Positions 1-9,543 of a stretch of DNA of 64,000 bases are shown in pieces. The notes below the pieces were generated by a model. It saw only the letters and a program-made list of their open reading frames with translations. It ran no database searches and was not told the DNA's origin. This stretch comes from Spirosoma rigui. Its GTDB lineage: Bacteria; Bacteroidota; Bacteroidia; Cytophagales; Spirosomataceae. The stretch is taken from positions 2,480,001 through 2,544,000 of the forward strand of contig NZ_CP020105.1 in the NCBI RefSeq assembly GCF_002067135.1, written 5' to 3'. The stretch's first letter is position 1. Each line of letters begins with the position of its first letter. The position numbers and the translations under genes were made by a program.

Positions 1-2755
1 TGCTTTGCAGCGCGTTGAAGTTACGACCGGCGTTCTCCGCCAGGAACGATGTCTGCGAGTTGAACGACCGCCGACCGTAGTCAAACTGCAACAGGAAGTC
101 GAGCGACAGCGGGCCGTAGATGAAGGTGTTGTTGAAACCGCCGTAGAACTTGGGCAGCTCCGTGCCGAAGTACTTCTGGTCGCGGGGTGTCAGCGGACGG
201 TACGTAATGTTACCGGCATAGTCATAAAACATAGCCCGGCCCGTAGCGGGGTTCACACCAGCATAGTCGGTGGTGTACTGCGGCTGCAGCGGACGACCCA
301 GGATGGCATTACGGCCCACGCCGTAGAAGTCGGTGTAGCTCAGCAGGATGGTGCTGTCTGGATTGTTCAGCGGCACGATACCCGGATACAGTTTGGTTAC
401 CTTGTTCTTGATCGTGGTGATGTTGAACGACGATTTCCACTGGAACTGACCGGCCCGTACGTTCACGGTGTTCAACTCAACTTCCAGACCCCGGTTCTGT
501 ACTTCACCGGCGTTCCGCGAGATCGACGAGTAACCACTCGTGAAAGGCAGGTTGAAAGGCAGGAGCAGGTCTTTACTGGTCCGTTGGAATACGTCGACCG
601 AACCGGTAATGCGGTTGCCGAAGAAACCGAAGTCCAGACCTAAGTTGATCGTTTCGTTGGTTTCCCACTTCAGGTCGGGGTTAGCCAGCTGCGAAGGAGC
701 AAAACCGGCCGCACCGTTGTAATCGAAGCCGGGGCTTACCAGGCCTAAGCCAGGGAAGTTAGCCGCGCCGAACAGCGAACCCAGCTGGTCGTTACCCGTT
801 GTACCGAACGAAGCCCGCAGCTTCAGATCGCTCACGTACCGGCCACCTTTCAGGAAATCTTCTTCCGAAATCAACCACGCTCCCGATACCGACGGGAAGA
901 AACCGAAGCGGTTGTTGGCACCAAAGCGGCTCGAACCGTCCAGACGGCCAATAAGGCTCAGATCATATTTCTTGTTGAAGTTGTATTTAAGATTACCGAA
1001 TACCGATCCTTTCCGGTAGCCCGTCCAGCTACCCACAATACTTTGGGGTAAAGCAGCCGCGCTGGCATATTTGAAATCCGGCGTTGGTACGTTGGTAATG
1101 TTCGTTCCCAGGTTCTCGTTGATGTCAGACCGGTACTCCGCACCCAGTAAGACACCAAAATCGCTTTTGCCGACCGTCTTGTTATAGTTGGCCGTTACGT
1201 TAGTCAGGAAGTTTTTGTTCTCGTTGAACTGATCCTGTATCCGTCCGCGAACGTTAATTCCGTCGGCAGTACGGGGGTCGGAGAAGTTTCTACCCCGAAC
1301 CGAGCGATAGTCAAGGCTAACGAACGGCCGGATGGTCAGGTTGTTCGTCACTTTGTAGTTCAACGCCAGGCTACCCACAAACTGATTGATGTCGGCCCGG
1401 ATCGTGTTTAACTCACTCACCTGAAGGATGTTCTGGTTCAGGATACCCGGAATACCACCCAGGGCAGGTGTACCATTGTAGCTACCATCGGCGTTGTAAA
1501 TGGCGACGCTTGGCAAAATCAGGGGCGACGAGAACGCAGCAGCACCCAGAAACGAACCACCATTGGGACCACCGAACTGGCCGTTCGACGTGATCGTGCT
1601 GAGCTTGAGCGTCTGGTCGATGCTCACTTTGCTGTTGATATTGTGCGTAAGCGTAGTGTTCAACGTACCACGTTTGAAATTGACGTTGATGATGTTGGCG
1701 CTCTGCGTATAATACGAACCCGATACATAGAACCGGGTTTTATCATTACCCCCGTTCAGGCCAATCTCATAGTTGTCCGTTTTGCCCTGCTTAAATACAG
1801 CTTTCTGCCAGTCATAGGTTGGCAGCGCAGCAATATCCGCATCGGTTAGGCTCGTTGGCAACCGCAGCGTCGACAATATCGACGACCGGGCCACATCGGC
1901 CGCTGTTCCGGCATTGACCAGGTTCTCGGTCCGCAACTGAATCCACTCCTGCGTATTCAGTACGTCGAGTTGTTTGATTGGATCGGCGATCCCTTTAAAG
2001 TAGTTGAAGCTGATCTGCGTTTTACCGGATTTACCGCGCTTGGTGGTGACCAGAACAACGCCGTTTGCCGCCTGCGATCCGTAAATCGACGCAGCCGCAG
2101 CATCTTTCAGAATTTCGATCGACTCAATATCGCTCGGGTTCAGAAACGCCAGTGGGTTACTGCTCGTGAAGCTGGAGTTGTTGGACGTGTTCAGCTGAAC
2201 GCCGTCGACAACGTAGAGCGGATCGCTACCGGCCGAAATCGAACCGACACCCCGGATACGAATCTGGATGGCACCACCCGGTACACCGTTGGCCGATGTT
2301 ACCTGCACACCGGCAGCCCGACCGGCCAGCGCCTTGTCAAAACTACCTACGGGCAGGTTGGATACCGCTGCCCCGGCAACCTTGGAACTGGCCCCGGTAA
2401 ATTCCCGCCGGTTCACCGTTCCGCCGTACCCCGTAACAACCACTTCGCCGAGGTTAGTGGCATCCGTTTGCAGGACTACGTTGACACTGGATCTGTTTCC
2501 TACAGCAACTTCCTGACTCGAGTAACCAATGAAGCTATAGACCAACCGGCTATTAGCTGATGCATTCACGCGGTAGCGCCCGTCAACGTCTGTCGTTGTG
2601 CCACGAGTAGTACCTTTAACCTGTACGCTCACGCCCGGTAGGGGAGAGCCGTCGTCCGATGAAGTGACCCGGCCACTCACGGTTACGTCCTGCGCCAAAA
2701 CGGGTAAGCAGAACAAAAGCGTGAGGAACCAACTTCCTAATAGAAGTTTTCTCAT
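1..2755 (-). CDS. SusC/RagA-family TonB-dependent outer membrane receptor (3' end outside window)
   Basis: Reading leftward from the ATG at 2755, a frame stays open to the window edge (about 918 codons), so the C-terminal part of the barrel is missing. A signal peptide (MRKLLLGSW start, cleavage near LAQ-DVTV) is followed by a carboxypeptidase-like regulatory domain ('VSGRVTSSDDGSPLPGVSV'), then a plug domain with 'IQIRIRGVGSISAGSDPLYVVDGV' split features such as IRIRG and DPLYVVDG, and 'IESIEILKDAAAASIYG' which is the typical SusC plug end. The remainder is aromatic-rich barrel sequence. The family imports oligosaccharides or peptides across the outer membrane with a SusD-type lipoprotein and TonB energy. 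The expected SusD partner would lie to the left, outside the window. Substrate cannot be told from the sequence. A consensus promoter lies just upstream. Confidence 0.93.
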   Translation of the reverse strand, partial: MRKLLLGSWFLTLLFCLPVLAQDVTVSGRVTSSDDGSPLPGVSVQVKGTTRGTTTDVDGRYRVNASANSRLVYSFIGYSSQEVAVGNRSSVNVVLQTDATNLGEVVVTGYGGTVNRREFTGASSKVAGAAVSNLPVGSFDKALAGRAAGVQVTSANGVPGGAIQIRIRGVGSISAGSDPLYVVDGVQLNTSNNSSFTSSNPLAFLNPSDIESIEILKDAAAASIYGSQAANGVVLVTTKRGKSGKTQISFNYFKGIADPIKQLDVLNTQEWIQLRTENLVNAGTAADVARSSILSTLRLPTSLTDADIAALPTYDWQKAVFKQGKTDNYEIGLNGGNDKTRFYVSGSYYTQSANIINVNFKRGTLNTTLTHNINSKVSIDQTLKLSTITSNGQFGGPNGGSFLGAAAFSSPLILPSVAIYNADGSYNGTPALGGIPGILNQNILQVSELNTIRADINQFVGSLALNYKVTNNLTIRPFVSLDYRSVRGRNFSDPRTADGINVRGRIQDQFNENKNFLTNVTANYNKTVGKSDFGVLLGAEYRSDINENLGTNITNVPTPDFKYASAAALPQSIVGSWTGYRKGSVFGNLKYNFNKKYDLSLIGRLDGSSRFGANNRFGFFPSVSGAWLISEEDFLKGGRYVSDLKLRASFGTTGNDQLGSLFGAANFPGLGLVSPGFDYNGAAGFAPSQLANPDLKWETNETINLGLDFGFFGNRITGSVDVFQRTSKDLLLPFNLPFTSGYSSISRNAGEVQNRGLEVELNTVNVRAGQFQWKSSFNITTIKNKVTKLYPGIVPLNNPDSTILLSYTDFYGVGRNAILGRPLQPQYTTDYAGVNPATGRAMFYDYAGNITYRPLTPRDQKYFGTELPKFYGGFNNTFIYGPLSLDFLLQFDYGRRSFNSQTSFLAENAGRNFNALQS

Positions 2756-2801
2756 AAGGCTTGTTGAAGGAATTATTTTGAAAATAATTTTTTTGAAGGG
2801 A

Positions 2802-2831
2802 CAAAAGTATATAACGGAGTTGGATGGACAA
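2802..2831 (-). promoter_or_regulatory. Bacteroidota-type promoter of the SusC-like gene
   Basis: On the minus strand TTG (2831-2829), 19 bp, then TACTTTTG (2809-2802), an exact match to the -7 consensus TAnnTTTG with the usual spacing. The predicted start is near 2796, giving a leader of about 40 nt before the ATG at 2755. Confidence 0.65.
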
Positions 2832-2897
2832 TAAAAAATTCTGATTTTATTGTAAATTGCTCTCTAAATGTATGTACAACGATTATTGTATAATTTA

Positions 2898-4235
2898 ATG
2901 ATGAGCTATAAGGTATACCTGCATGCGTTTACGGTAGGAGCATTTTTGTCACCGGCTGCTTTCGGGCAGGGGGGCACGCTGAATGCCCGTATGGATAAGA
3001 GCGCCGAAAGTCTGGAAAAAAAAGTTGTTTCCTGGCGCCGGGACTTTCACGAACACCCTGAACTGGGTAACCGCGAATTTCAAACGGCGGCAAAAGTGGC
3101 GGCCCATTTGAAGGGACTCGGCTTCGAGGTGAAGACGGGTGTGGGCAAGACGGGCGTGGTTGGTTTGCTGAAGGGTGGCAAGCCCGGACCAGTGGTGGCC
3201 CTGCGTGCCGACATGGACGGATTACCCGTAACGGAGCGGGTAGATTTACCATTTAAGTCCCAGGCGCGGACTGAGTATAACGGGCAGCAAACGGGTATCA
3301 TGCATGCCTGCGGTCACGACACCCACGTGGCTATATTGATGGGGGTTGCCGAAGTACTGGCCTCGGTGAAAAACGACCTGCGGGGTACGGTCAAATTTAT
3401 CTTTCAGCCAGCCGAAGAAGGGGCGCCAACCGGCGAAGAAGGGGGCGCGTATTTAATGGTGAAGGAAGGGGTGCTGGAAAACCCGAAAGTCGATGCCATC
3501 TTTGGACTACACATCAACTCGCAAACGGAAGTGGGCACCATCAAGTACCGGCCCGGTGCCACCATGGCCGCCGTCGACCAGTTTGCCATCAAACTGAAAG
3601 GGAAGCAAACCCATGGCGCGTCGCCCTGGTCGGGCGTTGACCCGATCGTTACGTCAGCGCAGGTGGTGATGGGCTTGCAGACGATTGTGAGCCGGAACCT
3701 ACCCCTGACCGAGAATGCCGCTGTCGTTACGGTAGGGGCCATTCACGGCGGTATCCGGCAGAATATCATTCCCGAAGAGGTGAACATGATCGGTACGATT
3801 CGCTCGCTGGACGCCGATATGCAAAAAACCATTCACCGTCGTATTAAGGAGGTAGCCGTCAACATTGCCGAAAGCGCCGGTGCCAAAGCTGATGTGAACA
3901 TCGATGTTATGTACCCGATCACCTATAACGATCCCAAACTGACCGATCAGATGGTTGGTTCGCTGGAAGCAGTTGCCGGCAAAAACAACGTAAAGATCAC
4001 GCCCGCGCAGACCGGTGCCGAGGACTTCTCGTTCTACCAGCAGAAGGTACCCGGTTTCTTCTACTTTTTAGGGGGAATGACGAAAGGAACCAAGGTTGAA
4101 GATGCCGCTCCGCACCACACGCCCGATTTCAGGATCGACGAGAGTTGTTTCGTGCTGGGCATGAAATCGCTTTGCCACCTGACGGCCGATTATATGGAGC
4201 AGTCGGGTAAAGCGACGGCCGTCAGCGGAAAGTAA
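2898..4235 (+). CDS. Secreted M20 family amidohydrolase / metallopeptidase
   Basis: A zinc-type amidohydrolase of the M20/M40 (N-acyl-amino-acid or hippurate hydrolase, IAA-amide hydrolase) family. Diagnostic motifs in order: 'RADMDGLPV', the metal-binding 'MHACGHDTH' (Cys and His ligands), 'FQPAEEGAPTGEEGG' (catalytic Glu pair), 'GLHINS', 'GAEDFSFY' and a final 'PHHTPDF'. The dimerisation lid lies between these. The N-terminus from 2898 is a plausible signal peptide ending at AFG-QGG, so the enzyme probably acts in the periplasm on N-acylated amino acids or small peptides. An in-frame ATG at 2868 would add ten residues before the signal peptide, so I prefer 2898. It is divergent from the SusC-like gene and ends at a strong hairpin. 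The precise substrate is unknown. Confidence 0.9.
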   Translation: MMSYKVYLHAFTVGAFLSPAAFGQGGTLNARMDKSAESLEKKVVSWRRDFHEHPELGNREFQTAAKVAAHLKGLGFEVKTGVGKTGVVGLLKGGKPGPVVALRADMDGLPVTERVDLPFKSQARTEYNGQQTGIMHACGHDTHVAILMGVAEVLASVKNDLRGTVKFIFQPAEEGAPTGEEGGAYLMVKEGVLENPKVDAIFGLHINSQTEVGTIKYRPGATMAAVDQFAIKLKGKQTHGASPWSGVDPIVTSAQVVMGLQTIVSRNLPLTENAAVVTVGAIHGGIRQNIIPEEVNMIGTIRSLDADMQKTIHRRIKEVAVNIAESAGAKADVNIDVMYPITYNDPKLTDQMVGSLEAVAGKNNVKITPAQTGAEDFSFYQQKVPGFFYFLGGMTKGTKVEDAAPHHTPDFRIDESCFVLGMKSLCHLTADYMEQSGKATAVSGK

Positions 4236-4254
4236 GCAGCTTATCATAGATACC

Positions 4255-4299
4255 AAAAAGGGAAGTACGAAGCGCAGGGCTTTTTGTACTTCCCTTTTT
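4255..4299. terminator. Strong hairpin with T tract
   Basis: A perfect 14-bp stem, 4255-4268 (AAAAAGGGAAGTAC) pairing with 4286-4299, loop 17 nt, ends in TTTTTT on the plus strand and in a T-run on the minus strand. It lies between the convergent amidohydrolase and aldo/keto reductase genes and could end both. Confidence 0.8.
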
Positions 4300-4386
4300 T
4301 AATGCCAGATCATGGGGCATAGGCTCAGTCTGGATAGGCCAGAGCGTTAGCCGATTCAGCTACAGCGGGGCTGGTTTCACCCTGAA

Positions 4387-5436
4387 CTACGACCATCCGG
4401 CTACCTCGAATCCGCCAAAGATGCTTTGGTTTATCGCCGGTGTGAAGATGTTGTACGGGAATATAGACGCTGGCGCACTAACCTCATTGAGTCGCTGGTG
4501 TTGCTCGGGTGTTAGCCGAATCGCGAGCGAAGCGATGTGGTCCTGAAGCTGTTCGACTTGGCTGGCACCTACGATCGGGGCCGTAATACCCGGCTGGGCT
4601 AATGCCCAGGCCAGCGCTACCTGGGCCATGGGTCGGTCAATGTCGGCGGCTACAAGGCGCAGGACGTCCAGTATATGCCAGTTGCGTTCGGTAAATAAGC
4701 TGTTACCAAAGGGGTTGGGGCCACTTAGTCGACCTGCGCCCGTAGCGCCTGCGTCTGCCCGTTGGTACTTACCGGTTAGAAAACCTGCCGCCAGTGGGCT
4801 CCAAGGCGTGATGCCGAGGCCACACGCGCGGGCCAGGGGCAGGTGTTCGTATTCTATATGTCGTTTAGCCAGCCCGTACGCCAGTTGTAAGGCAATAGGA
4901 CCGGGAATGCCCTGTACCGCTGCCAGCGTAGCGGCCCGGGCGCTATACCAGGCAGGAACGTTTGAAAAACCAAAATACCGAATTTTACCGGCCCGCACCA
5001 GATCGCCGAAGGTCTGGAGGACTTCCTCGATAGGGGTAACCATATCCCAGGCGTGCAGCCAGTATAGGTCGATGTAGTCTGTTTTCAGTCGGCGTAGTGA
5101 GCTGTCGAGTGCCCGGTATATATTTTTCCGGCCGTTTCCGCCCGCGTTCGGGTTGCCGGGCTGTGGATTCCAGGAGAATTTAGTTGCCAGAACCAAGCTA
5201 TCTCGCAGGTTCCGATCGGCGGTGTAGCGGCCCACCAGCTCTTCACTCCGGCCGCCGGCGTAAATGTCGGCCGTGTCGATGAAGTTACCCCCCGCATCGA
5301 CGTACTGGTTGAAAATAGCTTCGGAAACTTCATCGGACGAGCCCCACCGGGCGGTGCCGAAGGTCATGGTGCCCAGGGCTAGTGGGCTAACGACCAGACC
5401 TGACCGGCCGAGGGTACGAAAATGGGTAAGTGACAT
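4387..5436 (-). CDS. Aldo/keto reductase
   Basis: A 349-residue NADPH-dependent aldo/keto reductase of the YajO/Tas-like type. It carries the N-terminal 'LGTMTFG' strand and a complete catalytic tetrad: Asp54 and Tyr59 in 'FIDTADIYAGG', Lys86 in 'ATKFSW' and His128 in 'LYWLHAWD'. The C-terminal cofactor region 'PIVGASQVEQL' (consensus IxGxxxxxQ) is intact. Length is normal for a TIM-barrel AKR. The physiological carbonyl substrate cannot be inferred. Upstream 5437-5584 contains no recognisable gene. A second, only distantly similar AKR is encoded at 52479-53465. Confidence 0.93.
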   Translation of the reverse strand: MSLTHFRTLGRSGLVVSPLALGTMTFGTARWGSSDEVSEAIFNQYVDAGGNFIDTADIYAGGRSEELVGRYTADRNLRDSLVLATKFSWNPQPGNPNAGGNGRKNIYRALDSSLRRLKTDYIDLYWLHAWDMVTPIEEVLQTFGDLVRAGKIRYFGFSNVPAWYSARAATLAAVQGIPGPIALQLAYGLAKRHIEYEHLPLARACGLGITPWSPLAAGFLTGKYQRADAGATGAGRLSGPNPFGNSLFTERNWHILDVLRLVAADIDRPMAQVALAWALAQPGITAPIVGASQVEQLQDHIASLAIRLTPEQHQRLNEVSAPASIFPYNIFTPAINQSIFGGFEVAGWS

Positions 5437-5584
5437 CTGGAAGGGGCTACATGTTTGTTAACCGGCGCCGTACGCTACGTCGTCAGGTCAGCAAAGGTCG
5501 CCTTATCTGCTTGCGTATGTGTATCCGGATTGTGGTTTCTACAAGGCAAAACGCAGATCTCAGACTTGTAAATAGCGCTACGCG

Positions 5585-6415
5585 TCAGGCTCCTTCCCGT
5601 TTGCGTAAAATCCGTGACAGGATGCCCGGCAGGAACCGCTTCAAATAAATACCATACGTTTCGGCCCCGCCAATGTAGACCTCTTCTTTCTCCTGTGCAA
5701 CCGCCGACAGGAGTTGCCGGGCAAACGTATCGGGATCCATGCCGCTGGCCTGATTCGTGTCCATTTTACCATGCACCTGCCCGTCGGGGCCAAGGGCGTG
5801 GAGTGAGATTGGCGTTCGGATATAGCCGGGGCAAACCAAGGTTACCCGCAAACCGGCATCGTAGGTTTCGGCCCGCAGCGCGTCGAAAAAGCCATGCAAC
5901 GCATGTTTACTGGCGCAGTAGCCGGAACGCTGTTTGGTGCCCAGCTTGCCGGCTACGCTACTCGTTACCACAAACTGGCCACTGCCCTGAGCGAGCATTA
6001 CGGGCAAAACAGCCTTCGTGAGCGCAACAACACCAAAGAAGTTGACCGCCATTAACCGGGTATACACCGCCAGATCCGTATCCACTACGTTGCTCCGCTG
6101 GGTGATACCCGCATTTTGAAAGACGTAGTCGATCCGGCCGAAGCGCTGGCGTACCGTTTCGACATGCGCCGGCAGACTGTCCACGTCGGTCATATCCAGG
6201 GGCAGTATCAGCAGATCGGCAGCGGGGAGGCCGGTTAGTGTCGCTACCCGCTGTAGTTCATCGACCCGGCGGGCCGACAGGATCAACCGGGCACCCCGGC
6301 GCGCGAGGGCCAGTGCTACGGCTTCGCCGATACCCGACGAGGCCCCCGTGATCCAGACAACGGCTGTGGAGAAAGGCGGTTTCAGAGCAGTAGCAGATAA
6401 AAAGTTAGAACGCAA
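5585..6415 (-). CDS. Short-chain dehydrogenase/reductase (classical SDR)
   Basis: A 276-residue classical SDR. Rossmann motif TGASSGIG at residues 23-30, structural NAG at 101-103, catalytic Ser at 152/153 ('TSSVAG') and the YxxxK pair Tyr166-Lys170 ('YCASK'). The C-terminal 'CPGYIRTPIS' segment is typical of DltE/YqjQ-like SDRs. Its ATG overlaps the end of the upstream LD-carboxypeptidase gene by 11 nt, which implies cotranscription and probably translational coupling. Substrate is not predictable. Confidence 0.92.
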   Translation of the reverse strand: MRSNFLSATALKPPFSTAVVWITGASSGIGEAVALALARRGARLILSARRVDELQRVATLTGLPAADLLILPLDMTDVDSLPAHVETVRQRFGRIDYVFQNAGITQRSNVVDTDLAVYTRLMAVNFFGVVALTKAVLPVMLAQGSGQFVVTSSVAGKLGTKQRSGYCASKHALHGFFDALRAETYDAGLRVTLVCPGYIRTPISLHALGPDGQVHGKMDTNQASGMDPDTFARQLLSAVAQEKEEVYIGGAETYGIYLKRFLPGILSRILRKREGA

Positions 6416-7307
6416 TAATGCCCTGGTCGCCCACCGTCAGCGTTACCCGCCGGCCAATGGGTAAGGCCATGTTATACTCGACGTGCCCGGCGGGAAAGTC
6501 GAACAGAACCGGGTAGTCATACGCAGCAACGGCTTCGGCAATAAGGTCGGCGGCTTCTTTGCCGAACGGCAACGACAGATTAGCCCGCATGTCGGTGAAC
6601 TGACCCACCACCAGACCCCCGAGCCCGGCTAGTCTGCCCGACCGCCGTAGCTGGGTCATCATCCGGTCCAGCGAAAACAGCGTTTCGTCAATATCTTCAA
6701 TGAAGAGGATGGCACCGTCGAAGTCAACATCGGTGGGGGTGCCGAGTGAGTTGATGAGCATGGTCAGGTTGCCGCCGACGAGGGGTCCGGTTGCCAAACC
6801 CGGCCGGTTGAGCGGATGCGCGGGTACCGTATAGTGGGACGGGTTTTCTCCGAACAACCATTGCCGGACCGATTCCAGGGATGCGGCCCGGTTAGGCTCC
6901 CCAAACTGGCGGGGCATCAATCCATGCAGACTGCCCAGGTTATGTTTGTAAAAGAGACTTAACAAAACTGTGACGTCGCTGAAACCGATAAGCCATTTCG
7001 GATTGTCCAGCAACCCGGTCAGGTCAAGGTCATCGGCAATACGGTAGCAGCCGTAGCCACCTCGAGCGGCAAAGACGGCCCGGACATCGGGCGTATCGAA
7101 CAGGTGCTGGAGGTCGGCCCGCCGGAGGTCATCTGAACCGGCAAAAGGCCCGTCGATGGCATGCAGGCTTTTGCCTTCGATTACGTTTAACTGCCAGTCT
7201 TCCCGGAGAATACGAAGCCCTTCGCGAAGTTCGTCGTACGGGAACCAGCTGGCAGGCGCAACAACGCCAACCGTATCGCCGGGGCGCAGAAAAGGGGGAA
7301 AAGTCAT
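6405..7307 (-). CDS. LD-carboxypeptidase (peptidase family S66)
   Basis: Family S66 enzymes cleave the L-Lys/mDAP-D-Ala bond of murein tetrapeptides during peptidoglycan recycling. The 300-residue protein shows the N-terminal 'GDTVGVVAPAS', the nucleophile elbow 'GFSDVT' (Ser110), Glu204 in 'LFIEDIDE' and His275 in 'FPAGHVEYN', which matches the Ser-Glu-His triad spacing of E. coli LdcA. There is no signal peptide, in agreement with a cytosolic recycling role. It heads a two-gene unit with the overlapping SDR gene. Confidence 0.93.
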   Translation of the reverse strand: MTFPPFLRPGDTVGVVAPASWFPYDELREGLRILREDWQLNVIEGKSLHAIDGPFAGSDDLRRADLQHLFDTPDVRAVFAARGGYGCYRIADDLDLTGLLDNPKWLIGFSDVTVLLSLFYKHNLGSLHGLMPRQFGEPNRAASLESVRQWLFGENPSHYTVPAHPLNRPGLATGPLVGGNLTMLINSLGTPTDVDFDGAILFIEDIDETLFSLDRMMTQLRRSGRLAGLGGLVVGQFTDMRANLSLPFGKEAADLIAEAVAAYDYPVLFDFPAGHVEYNMALPIGRRVTLTVGDQGIIAF

Positions 7308-7383
7308 CGACTAAATACGGATTAACGAGCAATTCAGGGCCAATGTACAACGCCAGGGCCATTAGTTGCGCGCATTATGCCGA

Positions 7384-8409
7384 TCAATTGAGAGGTGCCG
7401 GATCAGTAATATCCAGTTTATTCAGATCGACGGTCGCCATACCGGCCTGATTGCCATCGGTCATACTTCTAAATTTCTGGCCCCACAATACTTCGTCATA
7501 ACGGTAGGAGTACCGGCTGTGAACGACCTGCGCAAATGTGTCATCCATCGCGCGGAGCAGGATGAGAAACTCGGCATCAGACTCGGCCAGGTTGTCGGGT
7601 GTGCAGCCGTGGAGAGGACTGTCGTCGGTGATGGGGTGAACGACCGTCCAGTTGGTCGGAAAAAAACTGACCTTGCTCCGTTCCAGCTTCAACCCATAGT
7701 ACTTGCGGTGTACGGTGCCATCGGGTTTGGTTTCGAGTCTCGACATGGATACTTCGACCTGCACGTCGATCAACTGGTTTGACCGGGCGTTGATGATACG
7801 GAACATCCAGCCGTTGACATCCAGGTAAGGCGCAAAGACAGCATGCTTCGAGAAGCGTATGTGGGCAACCGGTCGGGAAAACCGGCCATACAATAAACCC
7901 GTTGACAGGGCAAAGGCCAGCAGGCCCAGCATCGATTCGAAAGCGGCAATGGCACTGGTCAGAAAACTATTGGGGGCAATGTGGCCGTAGCCAACGGTGG
8001 TAAGTGTCTGGGCGCTGAAGAAAAATGCTTTCCAGAATGACCCATGAAAAATGCGGTCATCGGCCCCCTTCAGGTTCTCCGCTCCGGCCAGCAGGTAGAT
8101 ACAGGCAAAAACAACGTTCTCGGCCAGGTAAAATAACAGAATCCAGCTCAGGAAATGTACCCAGTCCATGGTAATGAGCCGGTTATACAGATTGATGCGG
8201 TCCCGTAACGGTTCGTTAACGCGGTTGATGTTGAAACTACCGTCTTTGTTGATAAGCCGGCTGTAGGTATCGTTTAGCTTCGTGCCGAAACCGAGATCCT
8301 GCCGCTGTTCTTCCTGTTTGACCAGCTTGCTGTCGGTACCATGCAGGTTGCTCACCGGTTCCATCGCTCCGGTACGAACAGTACTGATTTTGGATTGCTC
8401 ATTGTTCAT
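7384..8409 (-). CDS. Inward-rectifier potassium channel (KirBac type)
   Basis: A 341-residue channel with the full Kir layout: slide helix, TM1 at about 83-106 ('FLSWILLFYLAENVVFACIY' region), pore helix and selectivity filter TVGYG at 138-142, TM2 at about 148-172, and the post-TM2 'FSRP' hinge. The cytoplasmic C-terminal immunoglobulin-like domain (about 175-325) includes 'FSKHAVFAPY' and the 'FLILLRAMDDTFAQVVHSRYSY' area characteristic of the IRK domain. It should conduct K+ across the inner membrane under lipid or ligand control. The N-terminus is about 40 residues longer than usual and polar. It appears monocistronic, convergent with nothing and divergent from the glycan cluster at 8545. 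Confidence 0.93.
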   Translation of the reverse strand: MNNEQSKISTVRTGAMEPVSNLHGTDSKLVKQEEQRQDLGFGTKLNDTYSRLINKDGSFNINRVNEPLRDRINLYNRLITMDWVHFLSWILLFYLAENVVFACIYLLAGAENLKGADDRIFHGSFWKAFFFSAQTLTTVGYGHIAPNSFLTSAIAAFESMLGLLAFALSTGLLYGRFSRPVAHIRFSKHAVFAPYLDVNGWMFRIINARSNQLIDVQVEVSMSRLETKPDGTVHRKYYGLKLERSKVSFFPTNWTVVHPITDDSPLHGCTPDNLAESDAEFLILLRAMDDTFAQVVHSRYSYRYDEVLWGQKFRSMTDGNQAGMATVDLNKLDITDPAPLN

Positions 8410-8544
8410 TTTTTCATTTGTTGGTTCTAATGAACATATTTAAGGCAACTTTAATAAAAAAAACTTCGTGGGATAAGTATATATACTTAATTTGGCCCGG
8501 AAATCAGGAAGTTTTACGTAACGCTTTGCTTGCCCCAGTCTACC

Positions 8545-9543
8545 ATGAAGGTGCTTAAAGGTATGATCAGCTTAGTCGTACCAGCTTTTAACGAAGAAGA
8601 AAATTTGCCGGTTTTAGTACACCGTTTAATGGCGGTTATGGAGCCCTACGGCAACTACGAAATACTGGTCATTGATGATGGTAGTACGGACCAGTCCCGC
8701 TACGTTCTCAGGCAGTTAAGTATCGAATATCCGGTTGTTCGGTTCCTGTCGTTTTCGCGAAACTTTGGCCACCAGATGGCGTTGCGGGCCGGCTATGACA
8801 ACGCCCGGGGCGACGCCGTGATTTGCCTCGATGCCGATCTTCAGCACCCGCCCGAACTCATTCCAACGCTGATTCAGAAATGGCGCGAAGGCTTCGAAGT
8901 TGTCTATACCGTTCGCCAGCCCGACCAGTCGCTGTCGTGGTTTAAGCGCACGACTTCGAAGAAATTCTACAGCCTGCTCCGGAAAGTCTCGAATCTGGAC
9001 ATTGAAGACGGCGCGGCCGATTTCCGATTGCTCGATCGGAAGGTAGTCGATACCATCAAGCAATTCAAGGAGAACGACCTGTTTTTGCGGGGGGCCATCT
9101 CCTGGATCGGTTTCCGGCAGTGCCGCATCGTATACGTTCCCGCTGCCCGGTACGCGGGTCGGTCGAAGTATTCGTTCCAGAAGATGCTTAAACTGGCGGC
9201 AATGGGCATTACGTCCTTCTCCACCCGGCCCCTGTACCTGTCTGTGCTGCTCGGCTTTTTTATGTCGCTGTTCGCTACGCTGTTTGGTGCCGAAGTCTTG
9301 TACGAATACTTTTTTACCAATGCTACTGTGTCGGGATGGACAACGCTGGTTGTGCTGATGGCGCTCATCGGGGGCGTTCAGTTTATCATGATCGGAATCA
9401 TTGGCGTATATTTAGGGAAAACATTTGTTGAGGTCAAAGGACGACCCGCCTACATCATTGGCGACACGAGTGAGATTGAGGAGACCGTAGCGACATGGCA
9501 AACCCCCACCGAAGAAACACTATTTTATTCACCGTTGACGTAG
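8545..9543 (+). CDS. Family 2 glycosyltransferase, polyprenol-phosphate (GtrB/DPM1-like)
   Basis: The N-terminal GT-A domain shows 'VVPAFNEEENLP', 'IDDGSTDQS', 'SRNFGHQMALRAGYDNA' and the metal-binding 'CLDADLQHPPELIP'. The C-terminal third has two membrane helices (about 222-250 and 262-290). This is the signature of enzymes that load a sugar onto undecaprenyl phosphate (GtrB, ArnC, DPM1 relatives). ATG 8545 is used; a TTG at 8530 and an ATG at 8563 are alternatives. Its 3' end overlaps the deacetylase gene by 49 nt, so the two are cotranscribed. Confidence 0.9.
   Translation: MKVLKGMISLVVPAFNEEENLPVLVHRLMAVMEPYGNYEILVIDDGSTDQSRYVLRQLSIEYPVVRFLSFSRNFGHQMALRAGYDNARGDAVICLDADLQHPPELIPTLIQKWREGFEVVYTVRQPDQSLSWFKRTTSKKFYSLLRKVSNLDIEDGAADFRLLDRKVVDTIKQFKENDLFLRGAISWIGFRQCRIVYVPAARYAGRSKYSFQKMLKLAAMGITSFSTRPLYLSVLLGFFMSLFATLFGAEVLYEYFFTNATVSGWTTLVVLMALIGGVQFIMIGIIGVYLGKTFVEVKGRPAYIIGDTSEIEETVATWQTPTEETLFYSPLT

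Noticed and set aside
5..2560. Plus-strand frames of 60-212 codons under the SusC-like gene
   Set aside because: The minus strand carries an intact TonB-receptor frame with clear motifs through the same interval.
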